Assembly: GCF_014200575.1 (NCBI RefSeq)
Contig: NZ_JACHBZ010000004.1
Coordinates: forward strand, 62,001-126,000
Length of the DNA stretch: 64,000 nucleotides
Direction: 5' to 3'
Source: Mucilaginibacter saanensis
Lineage (GTDB): Bacteria; Bacteroidota; Bacteroidia; Sphingobacteriales; Sphingobacteriaceae
Both the position numbers and the translations under genes were made by a program. Position 1 is the stretch's first letter, and every line of letters begins with the position of its first letter. The notes beneath the pieces are model-generated. The model did not search any database, had not been told where the DNA came from, and saw only the letters and a program-made list of their open reading frames with translations. Below are positions 43,383 through 51,736 of the stretch, piece after piece.

Positions 43383-45842
43383 ATGGATACAGTTTATAAA
43401 GGTGAACACCTTTTACCAGGGCATATAGGTCAGTTTTTTGTAGTACTTTCTTTTGGAGCCGCCCTGTTATCATGCCTCAGTTATTATTTTGCTACAACCG
43501 AAGATGCCGGTAAGCTCAACAGCTCATGGTTGCGTTTAGGCCGTATAGGTTTTTACCTTAACTCTATAGCTATATTAGGGATAGGTGTTTGCCTGTTTTA
43601 CATAATCTATAATCACTTTTTTGAATACCATTATGCCTGGGCTTATACCTCACGTTCATTGCCGGTTTACTACATTGTATCCGGATTTTGGAACGGACAG
43701 GAGGGCGGCTTTTTGCTTTGGACCTTTTGGCAGGCTGTTTTAGGTAACATACTTATTGCAAGAGCTAAATCATGGGAACGCCCCGTGATGACGGTTATTG
43801 CCTTGTCGCAAGTGGTGCTGGGGACTATGGTTCTGGGTGTTGAGATTTTTGGGGTAAGAATAGGAAGCTCGCCATTTTTATTATTAAGAAATGCATTAGA
43901 GGGGCCTATCTTCTCTAATCCTGACTACCTGTCGTTTATAAAAGACGGACAGGGCATGAATCCATCCCTGCAAAATTATTGGATGATCATTCACCCGCCA
44001 ACCTTGTTCCTTGGTTTTGCCTCCATTGTGGTGCCTTTTGCTTATGCGGTAGCCGGCCTTTGGCAAAAAAAATATAAAGAGTGGATACAACCTGCTATAC
44101 CATACTCCTTATTTGCCTGTATGATATTAGGCACAGGTGTTATTATGGGATCGTTCTGGGCGTATGAATCGCTTAACTTTGGCGGTTTTTGGGCCTGGGA
44201 TCCGGTAGAGAACGCTTCTATTTTTCCATGGATCACCCTGGTAGCTGCAGTACACGTACTTATTGTATTTAAAAACAGCGGTCACTCTTATTTCACAGCT
44301 ACATTTTTAGTATTGGTGAGCTTTGTACTGGTTTGGTACTCCTCATTCTTATCACGAAGCGGTATTCTAGGCGATACTTCGGTGCACTCTTTTACTGATA
44401 ATGGAATGTTCTGGCAATTAGTAATAGGGGTTTTGGTATTCCTGGTACTGTCTGTAGGATTGCTTATAGTAAGATGGAAAGAGTTACCGATTACCAAAAA
44501 AGACGAAGAAACCTACTCGCGCGAGTTTTGGATGTTTGTTGGTGCTGTATTTTTAGGCATGTCATGTTTCCACATGATTGTGGTAACTTCGGTACCGGTT
44601 TGGAATGCCATCTTTAAAACCAAGATAGCTCCGCCATCTGATATTGTTAAGCATTATAATGTTATACAGTCATCATTTGCTTTTGTAGTAACCATACTTA
44701 CCGGCTTTACCCAGTTTTTAAAATACAAGAAAACAGATGTTACCCGGTTTTTTATTACCACAGGTATCTACCTGCTTTTTGCCGCTTTAATAACCGCCCT
44801 TGTGGTATATGCAACCGGAGTTTACAAACTTAACATCGTGTTTGTATTGGTGATGTGGGGCTCCGTATATTCGGTGGTTGCCAACGGTAAGGTACTGGCC
44901 GATGCCTTTAAAGGTAAGTTTAAACTCGCAGGCTCGGCAGTGGCGCACATAGGTTTTGGCGTGCTGATGATTGGTGCATTGATTGCAGCCGGTACCAGCA
45001 ACGTGATCTCTATTAACAACACAGGCGAAGGATTTTCGCCGGAGTTTGCCAAAGAACAGAACCCACGCGAAAATATATTGGTTTACCGTAACCAGCCTGT
45101 TAAAATGGGCGACTTTATGGTGACCTACACCGGCGACTCTATTTCTGCGCCTAATCACTTTTTTAAGGTTGATTACAAGCAGATGGATGCCAATGATAAA
45201 GTTACCAAGGAGTTCGTGCTTAAACCTAAAGTGCAGGTAAACAGGGGGCAGCTTGCTTCATCTCCTGATACCAAACATTACCTGTTCCATGATTTGTATA
45301 CGCATATTACCATGAGTAATGCCATCAGCGCTACCGAAGGTGGTGCCGAAAGTGCAAGTGCCCATGATGAGGGTAATGACGATAAAAACTATGATGCTCC
45401 GGTGAGCCATGAAGTTGCTCCCGGCGATACCATTAAATACCGAGATGGCTATATTTTGTTAAAGAGCCTGAACAAAGAGGCCAAAGTGCAAAACATTCCG
45501 CTGGCTGATAGTGATGTAGCTATAGGTGCCAATCTGGAAATTGTATCGCATGGTAATAAATATGAAGCCAAGCCGATTTATATGATCAAAAGCGGTAATG
45601 TTTTTGACTTTGCCCGTAAGGTTGATGATGCCGGTTTAAAATTACGTTTCAGCAAGGTGATTCCGGAGAGTAAAAAGGTAGAGATCATTGTTTACCAGCA
45701 ACCGGAAAGCCAAAAGAAATTCATAGTAATGAAAGCCATCCAGTTCCCTTATATCAATCTATTCTGGTCCGGGACTATCATTATGGTTATCGGCTTCTTC
45801 CTGTCTATTCTGCGCAGAAAAAAGGAACTGAAGACGGTTTAG
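43383..45842 (+). CDS. ccmF: Cytochrome c heme lyase subunit CcmF/CcsA-like
   Basis: 819 residues from the ATG at 43383; the TTG three bases earlier is possible. About 14 membrane segments. The heme-binding WWD-type motif is GGFWAWDPVENASIFPW near 268-284. Conserved periplasmic histidines and VSGFWNGQEGGFLLWTFWQA are also seen. A large soluble domain sits between the last two membrane segments (about 545-790), with a hydrophilic insert (GGAESASAHDEGNDDKNYDA). It catalyses heme ligation to apocytochrome c and likely works with the Cys-type CcmE. Confidence 0.92.
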   Translation: MDTVYKGEHLLPGHIGQFFVVLSFGAALLSCLSYYFATTEDAGKLNSSWLRLGRIGFYLNSIAILGIGVCLFYIIYNHFFEYHYAWAYTSRSLPVYYIVSGFWNGQEGGFLLWTFWQAVLGNILIARAKSWERPVMTVIALSQVVLGTMVLGVEIFGVRIGSSPFLLLRNALEGPIFSNPDYLSFIKDGQGMNPSLQNYWMIIHPPTLFLGFASIVVPFAYAVAGLWQKKYKEWIQPAIPYSLFACMILGTGVIMGSFWAYESLNFGGFWAWDPVENASIFPWITLVAAVHVLIVFKNSGHSYFTATFLVLVSFVLVWYSSFLSRSGILGDTSVHSFTDNGMFWQLVIGVLVFLVLSVGLLIVRWKELPITKKDEETYSREFWMFVGAVFLGMSCFHMIVVTSVPVWNAIFKTKIAPPSDIVKHYNVIQSSFAFVVTILTGFTQFLKYKKTDVTRFFITTGIYLLFAALITALVVYATGVYKLNIVFVLVMWGSVYSVVANGKVLADAFKGKFKLAGSAVAHIGFGVLMIGALIAAGTSNVISINNTGEGFSPEFAKEQNPRENILVYRNQPVKMGDFMVTYTGDSISAPNHFFKVDYKQMDANDKVTKEFVLKPKVQVNRGQLASSPDTKHYLFHDLYTHITMSNAISATEGGAESASAHDEGNDDKNYDAPVSHEVAPGDTIKYRDGYILLKSLNKEAKVQNIPLADSDVAIGANLEIVSHGNKYEAKPIYMIKSGNVFDFARKVDDAGLKLRFSKVIPESKKVEIIVYQQPESQKKFIVMKAIQFPYINLFWSGTIIMVIGFFLSILRRKKELKTV

Positions 45843-45853
45843 GCTATTGTTGA

Positions 45854-46571
45854 ATGGATAATATGGCCTCGCACCATGATGATGTTCTTAATAATGGGTT
45901 TACCATTGCAGCGAATATTTATACTACGAGGGAAGTTGAAGCCATTATAAAAACAATAGAACAGGCCGATCCATCAAACGAGGCTTTTCGTAAAACTGAA
46001 GATCTGTTTGCCATAAGGCAATTTTTAAAGGAAGTGCCGCAGGTACTTCCTTTAATTTTTAACAGGAATTTGAAGGTGCTTATTGCTGATTTATTTGGCG
46101 ATGAATACTTCGCCGTAAAATCCATTTACTTTGATAAACCCGAACGCTCCAACTGGTTTGTAGTTTGGCACCAGGACCTCAATTAACGTAAATAAAAAGG
46201 TTGATCTGGCCGGTTACGGCCCCTGGACTGTAAAACAAAACCAGTTTGGCGTACAACCTCCATTGAATATTTTACAGGATAATTTCACCATCCGTGTCCA
46301 TCTTGATGATGTCGATGAAAATAACGGTGCGCTAAAGGTAATTCCCGGCTCGCACCAAAAAGGCATTTACCGACCCGAAACAATTGACTGGCAGAATGAA
46401 ACTGAGATCACCTGCCCGGTTAAATCAGGTGGTGTAATGGTAATGCGCCCTTTACTGCTCCACGCATCAAACCGAACCACCAATAATAAAAAGAGGAGAG
46501 TGGTGCATATTGAATTTAGCCGTATGGAATTACCCGAGGGTATTGATTGGGCAGAGAAGGGGGTGATATAA
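45854..46571 (+). pseudogene. Phytanoyl-CoA dioxygenase (PhyH) family gene, frameshifted
   Basis: The first 110 residues (MDNMASHHDDVLNNGFTIAA through NWFVVWHQDLN) end at a stop near 46186. The family continues in the +1 frame from about 46179 (SINVNKKVDLAGYGPWTVKQ, then FTIRVHLDDVDENNGALKVI, PGSHQKG, and LLLHASNRTTNNKKRRVVHI). The Fe(II)/2-oxoglutarate ligands are split: H-x-D in WHQDL (frame 1), His in LLLHAS and Arg in RRVVHI (frame 2). The join looks like a 2-base loss or 1-base gain next to CTCAATTAA, with no homopolymer. Real inactivation or a sequencing error are both possible. Confidence 0.8.
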
Positions 46572-46597
46572 GATGTATTTTAGTAAATACCGATCGC

Positions 46598-46875
46598 GTC
46601 ATTGCGAGGAACGAAGCAATCTTCTGCTTGCAGGCAGTTTTGTGTCATTCGGGATTACTTCTTGCGGTACATCTTGGTACTCTCCGCTCGCGCGGGCTTG
46701 CAGCCCGTGTGAAACATGAGTTTCAGCTTTCAGCTGAATTATAAAGCCGGAGGCTTTAACCTTGTAACCCACGAGATACGCTGCGCTAATCTCGCGGGAG
46801 CAAATGTCATGCTGAGTTTCTTTCGGGACCTCTCACAAATCCATGTCATTGCGAGGAGGAACGACGAAGCAATCG
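46598..46875. repeat. Cluster of REP-like half-elements and hairpins
   Basis: GTCATTGCGAGGAACGAAGC (46598 on) and GTCATTGCGAGGAGGAACGA (46845 on) lie in the same orientation, about 245 bases apart, with small GC hairpins between (GCGGGCTTGCAGCCCG near 46696; AAAGCCGGAGGCTTT near 46743). This explains most of the 385-base gap 46572-46956. I see no gene in it. Confidence 0.7.
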
Positions 46876-46956
46876 CGAACCTTGCGTATCAACTTTGCAA
46901 AGTCCGCTGATTGCCACGCTTTAGCGACATGCATTTTAGTTTACGCGAATAATTTA

Positions 46957-47880
46957 TCACCCCTCCTTTAAAAACGATAATATCTTGCTATTCACGGTAT
47001 CAGGTTTTTCAATGGATGGCAAATGAGCTGCATCGGCAACCGGAAAAAAATCAACCTTTAACACACTGCGGATGGAATCGCTGAAACGGATAGGTACGGT
47101 TTTGTCTTTTTGCCCCCAGATCAGCAATACCGGCTTTTTGGCACTATTAAGGCATATATTGGTTTGTCGCCCGTTTTGATTATAATCATACATGGTTGAT
47201 ACCAGTGCATGCCTGAAGCCTTTGTAACTCATCTGCGGTAAGTAGCGTTTCACCCATTCCGGATGTTTTTTAGGATACAGGAAATCATCCATTTGCCCGT
47301 TGGCACGCTCGTCGGAGTTAACGGCTTCATTATATAATGTAAAATATCTGGGAGCAACTGGCTTTTCGCTTTCATATCCCGGATCAATAAGTATAACTTT
47401 GTTAATCAGATTCGGGTGCTGGCAGGTAAAATTAGTGATGACTTCGCCGCCGAAAGAAATGCCGGCTAAATTGACGCGGCCCTGTAGTTTGAGCGCATTT
47501 ATAAGTTCCAGTAACTGGGTGTTATATAGTTCTTTGTCATAAACAACCTCGGGTCTGTCAGAGTATCCGCGGCCGTACATATCGTAGCGAAGTACTTTAT
47601 AGCCATTTTTAACCAGGCATTCATAAGTGCCATCCCATATATAATACGGAACGCTAAAGCCATGAACAAGTATCACCACTTCGCCGTTGGCCGGGCCGTC
47701 AAGCTGGTAATGGGTAACACCCTTACTTAATTTAATAAAGCTGCCTTCAACGTTTTTGCGGTCGGCGGCTGTTAAGGTTGCTTTTTCTTTATTATTATAT
47801 TTGTAAAACCCATATAATATTAAGGCAGATATCCCTGCCAGGAATATTATAATTATTATGCTCACTTTAAGTATTTTCAT
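46957..47880 (-). CDS. Alpha/beta hydrolase, membrane-anchored
   Basis: 307 residues. An N-terminal hydrophobic anchor (about 5-25) is followed by an alpha/beta hydrolase fold. HG of VILVHGFSVPYYIW forms the oxyanion region, the nucleophile is S142 in LAGISFGGEV, the acid is in LIWGQKDKTVP and the His is in VADAAHLPSIEKPD. Related to esterases and haloperoxidase-like hydrolases; the substrate is unknown. It is transcribed away from the DUF2520 gene. Confidence 0.9.
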   Translation of the reverse strand: MKILKVSIIIIIFLAGISALILYGFYKYNNKEKATLTAADRKNVEGSFIKLSKGVTHYQLDGPANGEVVILVHGFSVPYYIWDGTYECLVKNGYKVLRYDMYGRGYSDRPEVVYDKELYNTQLLELINALKLQGRVNLAGISFGGEVITNFTCQHPNLINKVILIDPGYESEKPVAPRYFTLYNEAVNSDERANGQMDDFLYPKKHPEWVKRYLPQMSYKGFRHALVSTMYDYNQNGRQTNICLNSAKKPVLLIWGQKDKTVPIRFSDSIRSVLKVDFFPVADAAHLPSIEKPDTVNSKILSFLKEG

Positions 47881-47961
47881 AGCGTATTAGATGATGATTA
47901 CTAAAATACATAAATATTTAAACTACACTTGGTCAATGAAAACATTAATTGTAAAAATAAT

Positions 47962-48744
47962 ATGCGCATAACAATAGTAGGATCGGGCAACGTAGCTACA
48001 CATTTGGCGGCAGCCTTAAAAAATGCCGGCCATCGTATTGTGCAGGTTTACAGCCGCGATTTACAACATGCATCTATGTTGGCCTATCATGTAGGCGCAC
48101 AGGCTGTTAACGAGCTGAGCGCTGTTTTGCCCGATACCGATATATTTATAATTTCAGTTAAGGACGATGCCATCATTGAAATGGTTAAAGCCCTGACTAA
48201 ACATCAAAAGTTAATAGTACATACATCAGGTGCAACTAATTTGAATGATTTATTAACGTTTACAGCTAATGCAGGTGTTTTGTACCCGCTGCAAACCTTC
48301 AGTAAAACCAAAGAAGTTGATTTTGCCACCGTACCCCTCTGTATTGAAGGGGTAAATGATAGTATACAAGCTGACTTAGAGCAACTTGCAGCTACTATTA
48401 GCCGTAGTATTTATAGCATTAACTCGGCAGATCGTAAAATATTGCACCTGGCTGCGGTATTTGCCTGTAATTTCCCTAATTATTTGTACACCATTGCACA
48501 ACAGTTGCTGGCAGCCAATAAAATGGATTTTGATATGCTTAAACCGCTGATACTGGAAACAGCTCAAAAGGTGCAAACACGATCCCCAGCCGATGTGCAA
48601 ACTGGTCCGGCGGTACGTAATGACCAGGTTACCATGAGCGCACATTTGCAAATGCTTAGCCATCAGCCACTATTACAGGATATATATACTTTATTAAGTC
48701 AGGGTATTATCAAAAACAATAATGGGACGCACGGGGACAAGTAA
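47962..48744 (+). CDS. Rossmann-fold protein with DUF2520 domain
   Basis: 260 residues from the ATG at 47962 (MRITIVGSGNVATHLAAALK); an upstream start at 47929 lacks conservation. The G-S-G-N-V-A nucleotide-binding loop, then IFIISVKDDAIIEMVKALT and VHTSGATN, give an NAD(P)-binding domain. The C-terminal DUF2520 part (VFACNFPNYLYTIAQQLLAA, TGPAVRNDQVTMSAHLQML) is related to ketopantoate/6-phosphogluconate-like dehydrogenases. The substrate is unknown. It is 19 bases from ferredoxin. Confidence 0.85.
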   Translation: MRITIVGSGNVATHLAAALKNAGHRIVQVYSRDLQHASMLAYHVGAQAVNELSAVLPDTDIFIISVKDDAIIEMVKALTKHQKLIVHTSGATNLNDLLTFTANAGVLYPLQTFSKTKEVDFATVPLCIEGVNDSIQADLEQLAATISRSIYSINSADRKILHLAAVFACNFPNYLYTIAQQLLAANKMDFDMLKPLILETAQKVQTRSPADVQTGPAVRNDQVTMSAHLQMLSHQPLLQDIYTLLSQGIIKNNNGTHGDK

Positions 48745-48750
48745 TTTTGT

Positions 48751-48758
48751 TACTTTTG
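48751..48758 (+). promoter_or_regulatory. TAnnTTTG box abutting the ferredoxin start
   Basis: TACTTTTG ends 5 bases before the ATG at 48764, overlapping the intergenic gap. Leaderless start possible. Confidence 0.4.
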
Positions 48759-48763
48759 CTTAA

Positions 48764-49096
48764 ATGAACATTTTTAAAGTAAAGATAAATTTTGAGGAAA
48801 AGGGGCATGAAAGTATTGAATTGCCTATAGCCGAAGGAGAATCTGTATTAGACGTATGCCTGGAGAATGGCATTGAGCTACAGCATAATTGCGGTGGTGT
48901 TTGCGGATGTAGCACGTGCCATGTTTACGTAAACAAAGGGATGGATAATATCCAGGAAATAGCCGATAAGGAAGAGGATTTTATTGACCGGGCTGTAAAT
49001 CCGCGCATCAATTCGCGTTTGGGTTGCCAGTGTGTCATTATTGACGATGATATAGAAGTTACCTTGCCTGATCAGTCGCAGTTTCTGGGGCATTAA
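48764..49096 (+). CDS. fdx: [2Fe-2S] ferredoxin (Isc-type)
   Basis: 110 residues. Cluster ligands are C43, C49 and C52 (C-x5-C-x2-C in NCGGVCGCSTCHVYV), with C88 (RLGCQC) as the fourth. The region before (EGESVLDVCLENGIELQHN) is also typical of adrenodoxin-type ferredoxins. With IscX directly after, it likely serves iron-sulfur cluster assembly rather than electron supply to a specific enzyme. No IscS, IscU or IscA is in the window. Confidence 0.93.
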   Translation: MNIFKVKINFEEKGHESIELPIAEGESVLDVCLENGIELQHNCGGVCGCSTCHVYVNKGMDNIQEIADKEEDFIDRAVNPRINSRLGCQCVIIDDDIEVTLPDQSQFLGH

Positions 49097-49209
49097 GATG
49101 GCTTTAGGTTTAGCGCAATGCGTTTACATAAGGATGGAATAATATATCGTATACATAACCGAATTAAAGAACGTATTACGTAAAACGTACCGCGTACAAC
49201 ATACAAAAG

Positions 49210-49452
49210 ATGACAGACAATAAATTTGCCTTACCAATTCACTGGAATGATTACGAAGACATCGCTATTGAACTTTATGAAAAGTTTGGTGCTGATTTTG
49301 ACGAATCAAAAATATATCGCATCCGTTTTACTGAACTACTGGAGTGGGTGTTAACATTGCCGAATTTTGCAGGAACAAAAGCCGAATCAAACGAAGGGCA
49401 CCTGGAGCAGATTCAATCGGCATGGGTTTATGAGTGGCGCGATAACCAATAG
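49210..49452 (+). CDS. iscX: Iron-sulfur assembly protein IscX
   Basis: 80 residues: PIHWNDYEDIAIELYEKFGA, then RFTELLEWVLTLPNF and EGHLEQIQSAWVYEWRDN. This is the small acidic IscX/YfhJ family that binds iron and IscS. It follows the ferredoxin by 113 bases in the same direction. Confidence 0.9.
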   Translation: MTDNKFALPIHWNDYEDIAIELYEKFGADFDESKIYRIRFTELLEWVLTLPNFAGTKAESNEGHLEQIQSAWVYEWRDNQ

Positions 49453-49555
49453 AATTTCAGTTAGCAGCTTAGTTGGCAATTTGCTCCTTTATTAATAAAA
49501 GCAATTAAATTAATCAGATGTAGTTGTTGCTCAAACAGGTTGTGTAATCCAAAAT

Positions 49556-50077
49556 ATGGAATCATTTTTACATAAATTAAAAGATATTACCACGTTTATT
49601 TTTGACGTGGACGGCGTTTTAACAGATGGATCTGTTTTTGTTACTGATACTGGCGAGCAAAGCCGGGCCTTTAATATAAAGGATGGTTATGCCCTGCAAT
49701 TAGCCGTAAAATGCGGTTACAACGTATGTGCCATTTCTGGCAGCAGATCAAAAAGCGCTATTTACCGTTTAAACAGTCTGGGTATACAGGATGTTTACAT
49801 GGGTACTCATACCAAAACGCAGAGGTTCAAAATATATCTTGAAGAAAAGGCCATCATTGCTACCAATGTTTTATACATGGGTGATGATATTCCTGATTTG
49901 GAGGTAATGAAGCTGGCCGGGTTACCGGTATGCCCGGCTGATGCTGTGGAAGAGATAAAGGCAGTAAGCGCCTATGTATCGCCCTATGGCGGTGGCAAAG
50001 GATGCGCCCGTGATATCATCGAAAAGGTGCTGAAAGTTCAGGGTAAGTGGATGAGCAAGCAGGCGTATAGCTGGTAA
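49556..50077 (+). CDS. kdsC: KdsC-type HAD phosphatase
   Basis: 173 residues. HAD motifs: I is DVDGVLTDGSV near 18, II is ISGS near 60, a Lys is in the TKTQRF region and III/IV is LYMGDDIPDLEVM near 105. The domain lacks a cap, as in KDO-8-phosphate phosphatases (KdsC), which make KDO for lipopolysaccharide. Note YVSPYGGGKGCARDIIEKVL at the end. It precedes Maf. Confidence 0.92.
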   Translation: MESFLHKLKDITTFIFDVDGVLTDGSVFVTDTGEQSRAFNIKDGYALQLAVKCGYNVCAISGSRSKSAIYRLNSLGIQDVYMGTHTKTQRFKIYLEEKAIIATNVLYMGDDIPDLEVMKLAGLPVCPADAVEEIKAVSAYVSPYGGGKGCARDIIEKVLKVQGKWMSKQAYSW

Positions 50078-50112
50078 CCCCACCCAACTCCCCCCCCCCA
50101 AAGGAGGGCTTA
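50077..50112. repeat. C-rich repeat with 10-base C run
   Basis: ACCCCACCCAACTC, then a run of C at 50090-50099, then AAAGGAGGGCTT. This resembles a known Bacteroidota interspersed element (CCCAACCCTCC...AAAGG-type) and may pair as a hairpin. The C run could vary in length. Confidence 0.5.
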
Positions 50113-50155
50113 AAAACAAAATCTTTTGCCTTTTATCTATTAGTCTTTTATCAAA

Positions 50156-50728
50156 ATGAATAATATTCCCAAAATCATTCTTGCATCAAAATCGCCGCGC
50201 CGGCAGGAACTGCTCAGGCTAATGGATATGGAGTTTGAGGTTGTTTTGAAGGATGTTGATGAATCATATCCTGATGGTTTAACACCGCAGGAGGTTGCTG
50301 TATATATCGCCCGCAAAAAGGCCGAAGCATTTGATGAAACAATAGGAGATGAGGTGGTGCTTACTGCCGATACCATTGTTTGTGTTGATGGGCAGATATT
50401 GGGTAAACCCGAAACTCCGGCTCATGCGGTTGAAATGCTTCAGCTGTTGTCAGGCAAGGTACACCAGGTTATTACCGGAGTTTGCTTGTTATATAAGCAT
50501 CAGTATAATAACTTTTTTGATGTGTCAGAGGTGTTCTTCCGTAAACTGAGTAAAACGGAGATCGAGAGTTATGTAGCCGAATATAATCCGCTGGATAAGG
50601 CTGGTTCTTACGGTATTCAGGAACGCATCGGGCTCATCGGTATTCAACGTATAAACGGCTCTTACACCAACGTAGTGGGCCTTCCTACAGAAAAGTTGTA
50701 CGCTCAATTAATTAATTTAAATAAATAA
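50156..50728 (+). CDS. Maf-family nucleotide pyrophosphatase
   Basis: 190 residues. LASKSPRRQELLRLM near 9-23 is the Maf signature, followed by TADTIVCVDGQILGKPETP, GKVHQVITGVCLL and YGIQERIGLIGIQRINGSYT with NVVGLPTEKL. The family hydrolyses non-canonical or d/UTP-type nucleotides to monophosphates and is linked to septum control. It is 79 bases downstream of kdsC in the same direction. Confidence 0.93.
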   Translation: MNNIPKIILASKSPRRQELLRLMDMEFEVVLKDVDESYPDGLTPQEVAVYIARKKAEAFDETIGDEVVLTADTIVCVDGQILGKPETPAHAVEMLQLLSGKVHQVITGVCLLYKHQYNNFFDVSEVFFRKLSKTEIESYVAEYNPLDKAGSYGIQERIGLIGIQRINGSYTNVVGLPTEKLYAQLINLNK

Positions 50729-50792
50729 TTATTTAAATTAAACCTTTCTTTACTTTACAGTCTAACACTTAAATATAAGGGAGTTATTTATC

Positions 50793-51440
50793 ATGAAAAG
50801 AGCTATTTATACAGGGCTGGTGGTGTTGCTGGTTTCCGCCCTGTCTGCTTGCAGCAGTTACAACTATTATACCGCAGCCAGAAACAAATCCGATCTTTCA
50901 TCTTACCGCACATTTGCCTGGTTACCTCCAGAGGTAAGCAACAAGGCAGGTGGCGTTGTGAAAAAAGAAATTGCCGACGAAAAAGTGAAGGATGCTGCTA
51001 TAGCTGCATTACAAACTAAAGGCTTGCGTTTACAGGAAAATAATCCCGATTTGCTGGTGAGTTACTCCACAATTACCGGCAGGGGTGTAAAAACTGAGTT
51101 TTATCCCTCTTATTACGGCGGCTTCGGTGGTTGGGGCGGCTGGGGTTGGGGCTGGGGATACCGTCCGTTCTACGGTGGCTACTATGGAGGTTTCGGTGGC
51201 TGGGGCGGCTGGGGATATCCTTATGGCGGTGGCGGTTATGCCCGTGTTCCGTATAAAGAAGGTACCCTGATTATTGACATTATTGACCGCAATACTCGCC
51301 GCATCGTATGGCGTGGATTTGGCGTAGGTGAACTGCATAACCCAAAAAGAACACTTGATGAACTGCCAAAGGTGGTTGATGGGGTACTGAAACAATTACA
51401 GCTCAGTCAGATAAGCCAAATGCAAATGAAAAAGGTGTAA
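50793..51440 (+). CDS. DUF4136 lipoprotein with Gly/Trp/Tyr-rich insert
   Basis: 215 residues. Lipobox LSACSS (Cys about 20). DUF4136 features are YRTFAWLPPE, ALQTKGLRLQENNPDLLVSY and GTLIIDIIDRNTRRIVWRGF with VGEL. Residues about 107-150 are an insertion rich in Gly, Trp and Tyr (GGFGGWGGWGWGWGYRPF). Probably an outer-membrane lipoprotein. The upstream region contains AAGGGAG near the start. Confidence 0.82.
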   Translation: MKRAIYTGLVVLLVSALSACSSYNYYTAARNKSDLSSYRTFAWLPPEVSNKAGGVVKKEIADEKVKDAAIAALQTKGLRLQENNPDLLVSYSTITGRGVKTEFYPSYYGGFGGWGGWGWGWGYRPFYGGYYGGFGGWGGWGYPYGGGGYARVPYKEGTLIIDIIDRNTRRIVWRGFGVGELHNPKRTLDELPKVVDGVLKQLQLSQISQMQMKKV

Positions 51441-51472
51441 GCACTGATAATATACCAGTAAGATAATATATC

Positions 51473-51509
51473 AAAAATCCCTTTGGGCCTTAAGCCTGAA
51501 GGGATTTTT
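51473..51509. terminator. Bidirectional terminator overlapping the end of the small sorting protein
   Basis: AAAAATCCCTT (51473-51483) pairs with AAGGGATTTTT (51499-51509), with a smaller GGGCCTTAAGCCT inner pairing. It serves the DUF4136 gene on the plus strand and includes the last codons and stop of the minus-strand gene at 51490. Confidence 0.85.
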
Positions 51510-51732
51510 GTTTACGGCGTAAATGTAAAATTGTAAATATAAAGGCAATAATTACCAGCGCAATTACCCAGGTATCAAGTGGGCAGCCATCGGGTCCGCC
51601 ATCCTCTCCATCGCAAAGCCCATCGCCAGGATTGCCAGGTACAGCAAAGCAAGTGGTTGCGGTAATCAGCAAACAAAGGCATACACTCAGTAAAAACTGA
51701 TATTTGTTTTTTACAAAGGTTATTACTTTCAT
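51490..51732 (-). CDS. Small exported protein with PID-CTERM-like C-terminal anchor
   Basis: 80 residues from the ATG at 51732; the frame is open further upstream (to 51861) but that part is the shadow of the T9SS gene end. The signal peptide ends near 29 (TTCFA). The mature part is PGNPGDGLCDGEDGGPDGCP, then L-D, one membrane helix (TWVIALVIIAFIFTILHL) and basic RRKQK. This P-L-D/TM/basic layout is like the PID-CTERM-type sorting tripartite tail in Bacteroidota. Mature length before the tail is about 20, so it is mostly a signal. It lies right after the T9SS gene and overlaps the terminator. Confidence 0.75.
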   Translation of the reverse strand: MKVITFVKNKYQFLLSVCLCLLITATTCFAVPGNPGDGLCDGEDGGPDGCPLDTWVIALVIIAFIFTILHLRRKQKSLQA

Positions 51733-51736
51733 CTGG

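Noticed and set aside
46547..46910. Short ORFs of 64-65 codons after the PhyH remnant
   Set aside because: They lie in REP-like arms and hairpins; the peptides recur as artefacts of the repeat.
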